From Rosa chinensis (lineage: Eukaryota > Streptophyta > Magnoliopsida > Rosales > Rosaceae), in contig NC_037094.1 in NCBI RefSeq assembly GCF_002994745.2, positions 12,151,001-12,215,000 of the forward strand: a stretch of 64,000 nt of DNA, read 5' to 3'. How positions within the stretch are numbered: the first letter of the stretch is position 1; every line of letters begins with the position of its first letter. Shown here piece by piece: positions 12,401 through 24,782 of this stretch. The notes under the pieces are model-generated. The model was not told the origin of the DNA, did no database searches, and saw only the letters and a list, made by a program, of their open reading frames with translations. The position numbers were made by a program, and so were the translations under genes.

Positions 12401-13794
12401 TGGAACAACCTGCCCCTCAGATACCCCCGACCGACTATCTCCCTGGTGAGAAGATCCTGAAAAATCACATACATAGGGTAAAAGGTTACAGAGCATTTAG
12501 ACTCAGTGTTCAATTGTGGGACAGATATCAAGTGATGAGATAAGTCAGGCACATATAGCACATTGTGAAGTTCTAAAGTAGGAGTAAGACGCACTGACCC
12601 TGACCCTAACACAGGAAAAGCCTCACCATTGGCATTAGTTACATAAGACACTGATGGGGAAGACAATTCAGTAAAATATGATTTGTCATAAGTCATATGG
12701 TCGGAGGCACCAGAATCAATAATCCATGTATCAGAACCAACAAAGTTAGAAATCTGTAACGCCATACCAATTTTACCTCGACCAGCTATAGAGGCTGTAG
12801 GGGTAGCTCCACCTGCTGTATGATGATCTTGGCCAGCCACTCCATAGAAATCCGGTTCTTGGACCAAGTGAACCGCAGCTGCTTTCCCCTTAAGGCGATA
12901 ACCTTGCTTTTTAGGTTTAAGGTGTGGGTTCAACTTCCAACAAGTCTCCCGAACATGCCCAAGATCGTTGCAATAAGAGCATTGAGGACGAGGACGGTTG
13001 GTGAAACCTTGCTGATGAAATGGGGCTGAACTCTGTTGCTGAAGGAAAGGTGCAGGTGCCTTGGCCTGAATGGCTAGGCTCGAGACTTCAACCTGTGCAT
13101 GTTTGACACTTTCCTGCTGAGACTCATCCTTGCGGATGTATGTAAAAGCTGTAGTCAAACTAGGAGGGTCTGTCATTCTGAGCAATTCTCCCTTGGCACT
13201 GCTATGCTTCTCATCAAGCCCTCTCAGGAAGACATGAACCCTTTCTAGCTCCTTCTCCTTCTGGTACCACACAAGATCTTCCTGATTCTTGATCTTGCAA
13301 GGACGCTTCTGATCAATTTCAGCCCATACATTCTTCAGCTTGGTGAAAAACACTGACACTGGTTGCCCATTCTGTAGCATTCCTGCAGCTTTGCACATCA
13401 GTTCATGAACCTGTATAAAATCAGATTCATTTGTATAGAGATCTCCCAACGTCTTCCATATGGCCTCAGCAGTTTCACATTCCTCTACCATCTGTAGCAC
13501 ATCATCAGTCATGGCTCTAAATAAAATAGACATTACAAACCCATCATCATCTTCCCACTTAGCATAGGCTTCTATGTCATCTTCACTAGGAACCTTGATT
13601 GTTCCTGTCACATGTCCCATCTTGTGTATCCCACGAAGATAAACGGACATAATCTTCTTCCATGTTCGGAAATTGGTACCAGTGAGTTTGGTACCTCCAA
13701 AAGAACCACCTTCTGAGCTCTTAACAGATACCTCAACTTTCTGAACCTCATTGGCCTTAGAACCCTGACCTTCACTTTGATCACTACCCATCAC
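9446..13794 (-). CDS. Copia Gag-Pol polyprotein, broken by one frameshift
   Basis: Two overlapping minus-strand frames (13794-11449 and 11911-9446) together cover about 1450 residues. In order: a UBN2-type gag; a CCHC knuckle CSYCNDLGHVRETC; protease DSGASDHM; the integrase zinc region (HRRLGHPSFS...CETC); the integrase core with LRSDNGG; RT with IIYVDDMVITG; and RNase H ending near ADVLTKGVSRKAF. The frame breaks inside the integrase core at a run of six G (11936-11941), where the reading frame calls for one more base. Everything else is open, so the lesion is either a recent single-base loss or a homopolymer reading error. It encodes virus-like particle protein and the replication enzymes. 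Confidence 0.95.
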
Positions 13795-13865
13795 AACAAT
13801 ACAGTAACAAAAATCACAGAGTATGCAGCGGAAAAAGATATTCCAACAATTGAAGCGATATATAT

Positions 13866-13904
<39 letters not shown>

Positions 13905-14487
13905 TTGTGACAACTGTTGGGTTTGACCGAGTTGGTCGAGTTGACCGAGTTACCGGGTTGACTGGGTTACCGAGTGGACCGGGTCACTGAGTTGACCGGG
14001 TTACTGAGTTGACCGGGGCACCTACTGATCGAGGTACCGAGTTGCTGGTCTGACCGAGAGGAGAGGGACGACCGGAAGTGGGGTGACGCCGGACTGGGTC
14101 GCGGTCACTATCGCGGACGCCGACTGAAGAGATTCGGCGATCTGAGACGATCTTCGGCGTTGCAGAAGAGGTTCGGCGATTTGATGTCGAAGGTGGACGA
14201 AGATCGATCTGATGTCGGAGGCAAACGACGGCGGTCTGGGACGGAAGACGAGGCCGGTCTGGACTGAAGGTCAGGGAGAGGAGCGCCGGCGATCTGAGAC
14301 GGATCGGATCGATCTGTCTTTTGCTGCAGATGAAGCCGAGCGAGCGAACAAAGTGAAGGCTGAAGAAGACGTCTTGAACGACGTCGTTTCAAAGCCTGAC
14401 CAAGGAATTGGCTTTTAACCCAATTTTTTTTTTCTTCGGATTGAGAAAAAGCTGAAAAGAAAGAGACAAAGTCCTTTTTGGATCTTT
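13795..14487 (-). other. Leader region of the young copia element
   Basis: Between the primer site and gag lie a homopolymer (T run at about 13867-13903 on +), a minisatellite-like stretch at about 13915-14035 built from variants of gttgaccgagttac, and a GC-rich part. The minus-strand open frame 14500-14108 lies in the leader, starts in the LTR/primer region and looks non-coding. Confidence 0.7.
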
Positions 14488-14499
14488 GCTCTGATACCA
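14488..14499 (-). other. Primer binding site (initiator tRNA-Met type)
   Basis: On the minus strand tggtatcagagc directly follows the 5' LTR. This matches the 3' end complement of plant initiator tRNA-Met, the usual copia primer. Confidence 0.9.
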
Positions 14500-14696
14500 A
14501 GTCAAATATGACAAGATTGAGAGAATAAGTTTTCTGATATCATATTACACCCATTCTGTGGTGTATATAAACAGATTACAATCGTACTACAACTATTGTG
14601 TACTATTGTACTACACAACATGTACAAGGTAAGTAATTACAACAATATATTCCCTTGTAGTCTATTCCTAATAGGGAACGATGACTCACACTAACA
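14500..14696 (-). repeat. 5' LTR of the young copia element
   Basis: This 197-bp LTR carries a TATA-like 'tgtatataaaca' on + (about 14561; on the minus strand tgtttatatac). It is identical to the 3' LTR by eye. Confidence 0.9.
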
Positions 14697-14701
14697 AAGT
14701 T

Positions 14702-14931
14702 GTGGTGTATGGAGCAGCTGCAGCAACATTTTTCATGAAACATTTGTACTGTATTTGGTTTCACTTCTTTGTTGGAATGCCTGCTACTATACATTTATAC
14801 CATGATTGGAAAGAGGGCCTCCCTGGTGATCCAATTGGGAGATTTGATTAGTTCAAAACAATTGTCAAAGGTGTCCATATTGTGTCTCGGAATGTGAAAC
14901 TTGAGGACAAGTTTCTGTTAAGGGGGCTGAT
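14702..14931 (+). pseudogene. End of gene mosaic / possible retroelement 3' internal piece
   Basis: The open frame after the copia element reads VVYGAAAATFFMKH and IHLYHDWKEGLPGDPIGRFD, then a stop. Later, VKLEDKFLLRG is reminiscent of the C-terminal ends of gypsy polyproteins (LEDK motif). It ends in a purine-rich aaggggg just before the LTR at 14932. It may join captured gene sequence to the 3' internal end of an LTR element; the assignment is weak. Confidence 0.3.
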
Positions 14932-15243
14932 TGTTATGAAATTAGGCCTAAATGAGTATTCCTGTCCCGACTAGGAGAAATCATTGAATTGTCATGTACT
15001 TAGCACATGTGTTAGCTAATTAGTTGCTAATTGAGTTAGTTAAGGTTAAGTGGTTAGTTAGTTATTCTGTTAATTGTAAGATGACACGTGTCCGTGGTAG
15101 GTAACTCATCTTGGGCTATATAAACCAGACCTTGTATTCCTTATGGTATCGATCAATATATCTGCAATTTCAATTTCTTTCTTTTCTCTTTAGCTTCCTT
15201 TTTCATTTACTGATTTCCAGTAGTTAGGGTTAGCACCCTAACA
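14932..15243 (+). repeat. LTR-like sequence with promoter signals (solo or 3' LTR)
   Basis: It begins TGTTATGAAATTAGG, ends CACCCTAACA (TG...CA with a tgtta/taaca inverted end), has a TATA-type ctatataaacc near 15116 and is preceded by a purine tract. No matching second LTR was found in the window and the flanks show no clear 5-bp duplication, so it fits the 3' LTR of an element whose 5' part is lost. Confidence 0.5.
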
Positions 15244-16374
15244 GAATCAGGGTGTACATAGTTTCGTACCTGGAGGTGCTGCTCGTGAAGGTCGTTCTCT
15301 GGTTGGGCTTAATAGGCTCGGCTTCTTATGAGTTGAGGCTACTGGTTATTTTGACTAGGTTTGGTGGATTTGGGCTTGAAGCTTGTGAATCTGATGACGT
15401 CTTCGGATAGTACGAAAATGTTTTTGACACTTATGACCAAACAAGTCCTATGGTAAAGAAGATATGAAATTTGAACTCTTTTTGACCTCCTACGCAATAA
15501 TAGACTATTAACTTGAATTGGAGAAGGAATAAATGTAAAGACAAATTCATGGGAGAGAAGGAAGATTAACTAGTCTCTTCTTCATCGATGGCTCTAATTT
15601 ATGTCATGAAATCTGAATTACTTCTTGTTTTCATACACATTTAGAATGAAAGAAGTTTGAACAAACTTTCCAGTCCACCATATATACTAGCTAATTGCTA
15701 TTCTTTTCTTGATCTCTCTAAACAACTTTTCAATGTAGAAGATATTTACTTTCTCCTACTTTCATATTAACTTCCTATATTTTTAAAGCTTTTTACTTTA
15801 GACTATGCAATTAGTACATTCAAAAGTACAAGAGCACTTTCAAACTAAACCCTAGAGAAATTACAAGCTTCTCTTTTCACATGAAAATTATAACCTACCT
15901 AACAGAATGACCCGAGAGACGAAAATAACCCCGAAATGTACATGTTAATCAAATGGTGCCACGTAATACATCAGCAATTTCCTTGCAAAGGAATTTTCCT
16001 GTCGGTATTAATCATCAAACTTTCACCCTATATTTATATATATAGTATATAAGCAGACTGGTGTTGGTTAAATGGCCACTCCAGAGAAACACCACCATTA
16101 TATAGCTAGCCACCACGGAAACAGAAATAGTGTATGACAAAACCAAGTCAGAGAATCCATATAATTTGATCCCCGGCCGTATTGGTGATGAGACAGTTTG
16201 CACAGTCCTCATTCTCGTGTGGTTGGTTCTAGCTAGCTAGTACACAGAGCTCTGAGACAGCAATATCTGGCTAGTTATATATATGTATCTTTTTTCCACC
16301 ATTTAAAGGGCAAAGAATTCAATCCACCAAGAGAAGTTATAAGGTGCAAAAGAAACGTTGCAGTAGTACTACTC
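15244..16374 (+). promoter_or_regulatory. Upstream region of the spermine synthase gene
   Basis: AT-rich non-coding sequence. A TATA-like ttatatatatg lies near 16273, about 100 bp before the start codon, and the stretch 16300-16374 looks like a short 5' UTR. No transposon was recognised in it. Confidence 0.4.
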
Positions 16375-19249
<2,875 letters not shown>

Positions 19250-19678
19250 GTAATGGCTAGTACGATCTATATAAAGTGGATAGCACACTATGGTGAATGA
19301 TAATCATGTTGCAGCTAGCTGAGGCAGAGTTGTGAATATTGAAGAAGAAGTCGACGATATTGATTATTAGAATTGTTTGCCATATATACCACACACATAC
19401 CTCGGCAAAATCTATCCCCACCCCAAACATCATCATTGTGTATTGTGTTGTCATTTCTATTTCCAAAATGGTTTCTTATTGTTTTCAATGATTTGCTAGT
19501 GGAACTATATTATGTTGTATAATTGGTTTGGCCTGAATTCAAAAATGGGAAATATATACTCTACTTATTCGGTTATTTTATACCTAAAGTCTTCTTCTTT
19601 TCCCTTCCAAGGCCGGCCTGATGGGTGCAGCTTGGGGCTGCGGCCTTAGGTCACCTATCATCGGTGGGCCTCCTAGAG

Positions 19679-19710
<32 letters not shown>

Positions 19711-20359
19711 GTAGTCATCAAGTGTTTGTATATATTTTTTTTCATCTTTATAACAAGATGCGCACCTCAGTCCTCTGGGTAGAAAGTGTCACCCAGGCTA
19801 ACCACAAGGTAGAAAGTGAAGAACATTAAATCAACCTAACTACAAGCTACATATAATTATAGAACACGAAATCAACATAAAAATGATATGCAAACTAGAA
19901 TGTTTAACCTCATATAGAGATATAATTATGTTCACCTCATAAAGAGGTAAGTTTTTCACCATATATGTTTAAAATAAAGGTAAAAGTTTAACCACACACT
20001 ATATATACTTCATATGTAGATACATAAACAAAAATTATATTTACATGATAACAAATTATCAATCCAGTATAAGAGAGAAATGATTCATGTAAGAGAGTGA
20101 TGATGAGACAAATTAAGTCAACAATTTCAGTACACACACACACATGGAATAATAATATTTACCTCAATGGTGGTGATAAGAAAAGTGATGGTGATAAGAA
20201 AGACGAGACAATATTGATAGGAGATGAGAGAAAGAAGAAGAAGAAGGAGAAGGAGAATGAGAAAGAGAATGATGCAATATGTATTAGGCAAGATCAAGGA
20301 AGAATTTTTGCTTATTATATATAGATTTTTCTTTTGAATTCAATCAAGAAACTAATAAT
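19250..20359. other. 3' flank of SPMS and intergenic DNA
   Basis: The first ~250 bp are probably the 3' UTR. A GC-rich stretch (19611-19670) precedes an AT microsatellite at about 19679-19702. Purine-rich AAG repeats lie at 20230-20260. No gene was recognised. Confidence 0.4.
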
Positions 20360-20369
20360 ATAAATTAAT

Positions 20370-21995
20370 GATTAATTACTGGTTACTCCCTATAGTTATA
20401 GGGTTTCGTCGTTTCAGTCCCTGACATTCGAATTTTATCTAAAAACTCCTCAAACTCTCAATTTCCTCCCAATCAGTCCCTGCCGTCAAGCTCCGTCCAA
20501 ATAATCAGTTAAATTGCTGACGTGGCATTTTTTTACATGCTGAAATGTCTATTATACCCTTACCTTATATTTTTTTAAATTTATTTATTTTCTTTTCTCT
20601 CTCTCACCTTTTTTTTGTTTTTTCCTTTTGACCTCTTCGTTGTTCGTCGGATCAGTGATCTTCCAAAGAATAGGCCTCCTCTCTCCTCTCCTCTCTTCTG
20701 TACTACTAGATCTGCTCTCTCTCTCTCTCTTAGAGGGTTGGTCCATCCCTTCAAAGACCTGATCCAGGCGTCATGGTCACCGCTACCAATGCCCCCATGA
20801 CCATGAAAGATCAGCTCACAGTTATCCCACACCCCTATCTATCAGCTACTCGAAAGTGAAAACATATTTAAAGCCTCGATGAGCATATTGGGTTTGAACT
20901 TCTTCAACTTGATCATAGTTTTAGCAAAATGTCCACTCCTTTGATCAGACATATCATCTCGGTCCACTCAAGTATTCACCACATAATCCAACCCCCACGA
21001 CGCAATCGCCTCCTCCACATTCGCCGGCTCATTGGGGTCCAGCAGCGGCGGAGTCCTAGAAGTCTTCACATTACAAAACCTGCACACATTTCCAATCAAC
21101 ATTTCAACCACAAAACACGAAAGCCTCCTCTCTCACACATTTCGTCAAACACCTCACCTGCAACCGCGTGTACACTTGTTGCCAAGAATCATGATAGTGG
21201 TGGTGGCAGTGGCGGTTTCGCCGCCGTAAACCTCCGTCGGACTAGCACTCGCCGAGATTGGGACACTTAGCCTCCTCGCAGACTGTGTGGAGCTTCAATT
21301 CCCTGAGCTTCTTCTTAATCTGCATGTACTTCTCGCCGGCCGGGATCGACTCCATCCATTTTGGCTTCTGCAGCAGCTTCTTCTTCGTGTCGACCTCCAC
21401 GGAGTACGGACCTTCGCCTTCGACTAATTCCGTGAGTGGGAGATCGGCGGCGAGTTGAGCACGGAGGAGGTGGTTGACGGCGTGGAAGAGGAGAAGGATC
21501 GGGTCATGGAGTTTAGGGTTCGGGTCAGGGCTGAAAACCGAGTCTGCATCTCTCTCTCTTCGGGTTAAGGTGGTGAGAAAGATTGGTTCATGTGATGATG
21601 ATAAGTCGATGGTGAGGAAGAAGATGAGGGAGGTGGGAGGTTGGTCGTTTTGGTTAGTTGGTGCAGACTATTTGTCTATTTTGGATCTTGGATCTTGGAG
21701 AGAGAGAGAGCTGGAAGAAGAGGTAGAAAGAGGTAAAAGGGGGGGGGGGGGGGGGAGGTGAGAGAGAAAAAAGAAAATAAATAAATTTTAAAAAATATAA
21801 GGTAAGGGTATAATAGACATTTCGGTGTGTAAAAAATGCCACGTCAGTAATTTAACGGACTATTTGGACGGAGCTTGACGGCAGGGACTGATTGGGAGGA
21901 AATTGAGAGTTTGAGGAGTTTTTAGGTGAAATTCGAAGGTCAGGGACTGAAACGATGAAACCCTATAAGTATATGGAGTAAACAGTATTTAACTC
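20370..21995. mobile_element. Pack-MULE-like element carrying a lipoyl synthase fragment
   Basis: Terminal inverted repeats of about 210 bp (left gattaattactggttactc, right the imperfect complement) enclose GC-rich coding-like DNA. A 10-bp duplication, ataaattaat, flanks it at 20360-20369 and 21996-22005. The TIRs carry 'ctcaatttcctcccaatcag' and its inverse. No transposase frame is present. Long TIRs, a 9-10 bp duplication and a captured host gene piece together fit a Pack-MULE. Confidence 0.9.
20838..21540 (-). pseudogene. Captured fragment of mitochondrial lipoyl synthase (LIP1-like)
   Basis: On the minus strand the exon pieces read [39 protein letters not shown], the auxiliary-cluster motif [12 protein letters not shown], then CTRGC and, after a 78-bp GT..AG intron (21080-21157), [12 protein letters not shown]. 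This restores the radical-SAM CX3CX2C motif order. Further on come [20 protein letters not shown] and SGHFAKT. Stops (after GEC; after VNT) and a frameshift make it non-functional, and the C-terminal half is missing. Retention of the intron shows that genomic DNA, not cDNA, was captured. The parent enzyme inserts sulfur into protein-bound octanoyl groups. Confidence 0.9.
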
Positions 21996-22150
21996 ATAAA
22001 TTAATGTCAACATATTAAATTTTCTGATATTACATTAAAACAAATTGCAATAATTTAGTATTACAGTTAATATATTGATTTTTTGTGCAAAAAATATTAA
22101 ATAAGGGTATATTAGGAATGAAAAATTTAGGTGTTGACTCAGCAAGATAG

Positions 22151-22535
22151 AAAATGAAATAAATTCAATATGGCAACTGAGTCATAGAACTGCAATTAAC
22201 AAAAAAATTCATCCGGACAACAATCAATATTGGGTCTAGATTTTGGACTTTAATCAAATTAACTCTCTTTTTTATTTCTACTAATGTCCTTTCTAATTTA
22301 ATAACACAATATAGATGTAGTTCAAGTAAATTAACAATATGGATGTAGTTCAAGAAAATGAAATAAATTCAATATGGCAACTGAGTCATAGAACTGCAAT
22401 TAACAAAAAAGTTCATCCGGACAACAATCAATATAGGGTCTAGATTTTGGACTTTAATCAAATTAACTCTCTTTTTTATTGCTACTAATGTCCTTTCTAA
22501 TTTAATAACACAATATAGATGTAGTTCAAGTAAAT
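22151..22535. repeat. 204-bp tandem duplication next to a copia LTR
   Basis: Two copies (22151-22354 and 22355-22535 on) differ at only a few bases, for example 'ggcaactgagtcatagaact' in each. The duplicated unit runs up to the target site and includes the first bases of the copia LTR (agttcaagtaaa), so the duplication probably followed the insertion. Confidence 0.85.
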
Positions 22536-22760
22536 CCCTATTTGTGTGTCTGATCTAAACTCTAGATTACTTGACCTAGTGGTTATAGGGTTTTAATTGG
22601 AGAGAATCTCGGAAAATATCTTAGAGATATCCATTCATTGTATGATTACCTTTCCTTGTACAATTCAAATTCTATGCATTGTAATCCTCTATATAAAGAC
22701 GCCCCTATTATCAATGAGAACACACAATAATTCTCTCTCAAATATCGTTTCCCTAAAATA
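22523..22760 (+). repeat. 5' LTR of the old copia element
   Basis: It aligns with 28888-29125 along its whole length. The first base is mutated (AG for TG). It has 'tctatataaaga' as TATA-type signal near 22690. Confidence 0.8.
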
Positions 22761-23795
22761 AGTTATCAGCATGAGGCTCTAACCCTGAAACCCTAATTTC
22801 ATAGCCTTCAATACCTAGCAACCACCACTGCATATATTGAAGTCCCAAATCTCAGCAGTCTAGAACAGGCGGCGCCACCCCAAGAACCGGCCGGAAAGAC
22901 TGCGAACCGGCCACCATAAAAAGAAGAACATCCGCTGTCCAGTTCAAACCATTCCGGTCCACTTTTGACCATCATAATTCGTCAGAGGCGGCATCTCTAT
23001 CCTACAATCCAGGAACTGGAAAAATTATTCCTAGAACCGGCCTTGAAGTTCCCGAACCGGCCACTAGAATTGCTAAATCAATGAACCGCCACCTTAATTC
23101 TCCTTCAGTCCCATACGAGCCCAGAAAAAAGAAGAAAAAAAAAAGAGGAGGAGGAAGCGATGCAGCCCAGCCCAGAGAAGACGGAAAAGGAGCTCGGCCC
23201 AGCAAGAAGATTGCTCGGCCCGCGGCCCATTGAAGAAGGAAAAAAAAAGGGGACAGCAGCCTGGCCCACTGACTCTTCTCTGGCCCACTCCAGCGCCACC
23301 TCAACTCAGCAGCAACGCCAACTCAGCCTGCCACATAAGCTACCGTAAGCACCGGTGCCACGTCATCACAGGCAACAGTGACCGCCGGTGACTTTTCCAG
23401 CCACTTTCCGGCGACCTATTTCGATGTATTTTTTACTAAAAGTTTCCGTTTTTTTTTAGATTTTTTAATTCAATTTCTCTTCTTTTCTCAGGACTTGCAA
23501 CCTCCCTTCTTCTACCCCTCTTTCTTCATCATAAGGGAGACCTAATTAAGCTGACCTGTGGGGGTTCGTGCTCACTCCAAGCTTTGAGCTTGTTGAGATC
23601 TCCAAACTTAAAGTCTGTACATAATTTATAATCGACCACTTATATCATTGTTTTGATCTAATCCAATACCTCTTGGAATTGAATTTCTTGGAAGCAATTA
23701 TGCTCAGAAATTCCTAAATTCTTGGAAGCGACTAAGCTCAGAAATTTTATATGTTTTCGTGGTAGTTTTTTCCACTCTGAAACTAACACTTTTTC
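22761..23795 (+). other. Leader of the old copia element
   Basis: The primer site is followed by GC-rich DNA with repeated 'gaaccggcc' words (22860-23070), which looks like a non-coding leader. The minus-strand frames at 23002-23304 are shadows. Confidence 0.6.
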
Positions 23796-24782
23796 TTGTT
23801 CTCTTTCAGGATGAGTAACCTAAACAAATTGGACTTTGCTCCATTGGGAACAACTGGCTCTGAATATCACAGGTGGGTTCGTGATGTCCGCGAGCATCTC
23901 AAGGCCGATGGAATCCTGGATACGATTCCTGAGCCTAGCCAGGACATGCTAACTGTTGAGCAAGCTCAAGCTTTGGAAGTAAATAGAGAAGCCTTAGAGG
24001 CAAATAAGGCGAAAACCATCATCCTAATGACTCGTCATATGGATGATTCTCTCCAGTACGAGTGTGTGAATGAAGAAGACCCCAGAAGGCTGTGGGTCTC
24101 ACTCGAAGAAAGATTTGGCAACGTCTGTGACTCCCTGCTTCCTGACCTAGAAGTGAGATGGCATAGCCTCCGCTTCTGTGATTTCAAGTCAGTTCTTGAC
24201 TACAACTTGGAAGCACTTCGCATTAAATCCTTAATGGAATTCTATGGTAAAGAGATCACATATGCGATGTTGATTGAGAAGACTCCCTCTGCCTTTCTTG
24301 TCTCTGCATTGATGATTGCTAAGAACTATCGAATCGATGTTACTGCAGGACAGATCACAAGGTTTCATGACCTCATTGGAGCTATAAATGTTGCTGAAAA
24401 GCACGACAACATCCTTGTGAAGAACTATAATTCGAGATCCGTGGAAATAGAGCATATTCCTGAATCCTATTATAGTCGCGCCCCTAAGAGAGGGCGCCAA
24501 GAACGAAACCCTAATCTTAGGGATACTTCTGGACATTCTGGTCCATATAATCGCTCTACTTGGGAAGGTAACCGCCAAAATAGGCGAACACGGAACCGAA
24601 GAGGTAAACGTGGAAAGAGAGAGGGAGGCAACATAAAGAGCCATCTAAATGATGCTTTCAAAGCATCTCAATCAATGGAGTCTGAGCAAAGAGATGTATG
24701 TTCTCGATGTGGAGTATCTGGTCAATGGCACACATTTGTAGAGCTCGTGAAGAAATTGTCACACCTACAAAGCATATTGTGA
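23796..24782 (+). CDS. Copia Gag protein, truncated in the zinc knuckle
   Basis: The 328-residue frame contains a DUF4219/UBN2-type gag start (LNKLDFAPLGTTGSEYHRW), an alpha-helical middle, a basic arginine-rich stretch (about 235-285) and the start of a zinc knuckle (CSRCGVSGQW). The knuckle lacks the following His/Cys because of a frameshift near 24730. A likely start is the internal Met at MSNLNKL (residue 6), after an mRNA leader. Downstream pol is not in frame. Confidence 0.75.
   Translation: MFSFRMSNLNKLDFAPLGTTGSEYHRWVRDVREHLKADGILDTIPEPSQDMLTVEQAQALEVNREALEANKAKTIILMTRHMDDSLQYECVNEEDPRRLWVSLEERFGNVCDSLLPDLEVRWHSLRFCDFKSVLDYNLEALRIKSLMEFYGKEITYAMLIEKTPSAFLVSALMIAKNYRIDVTAGQITRFHDLIGAINVAEKHDNILVKNYNSRSVEIEHIPESYYSRAPKRGRQERNPNLRDTSGHSGPYNRSTWEGNRQNRRTRNRRGKRGKREGGNIKSHLNDAFKASQSMESEQRDVCSRCGVSGQWHTFVELVKKLSHLQSIL

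Larger units (their letters stand above)
9242..14696 (-). mobile_element. Young, nearly intact Ty1/copia LTR retrotransposon
   Basis: This complete 5455-bp element has two 197-bp LTRs (9242-9438 and 14500-14696) that read as identical. A 5-bp target duplication aagtt lies at 9237-9241 and 14697-14701. On the minus strand the order is LTR, primer site directly at the LTR edge, leader, gag-pol, polypurine tract, LTR. Identical LTRs imply a very recent insertion. The only obvious coding lesion is a frameshift at a G run (11936-11941). It inserted into the gene-fragment mosaic. Confidence 0.95.

Noticed and set aside
14108..14500. 130-aa minus-strand frame as a gene
   Set aside because: It starts in the LTR/primer-site region of the copia element and lies wholly in its leader; no domain.
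20929..21270. Plus-strand 113-aa frame in the Pack-MULE
   Set aside because: Antisense to the lipoyl synthase fragment, whose motifs clearly define the minus strand as coding.
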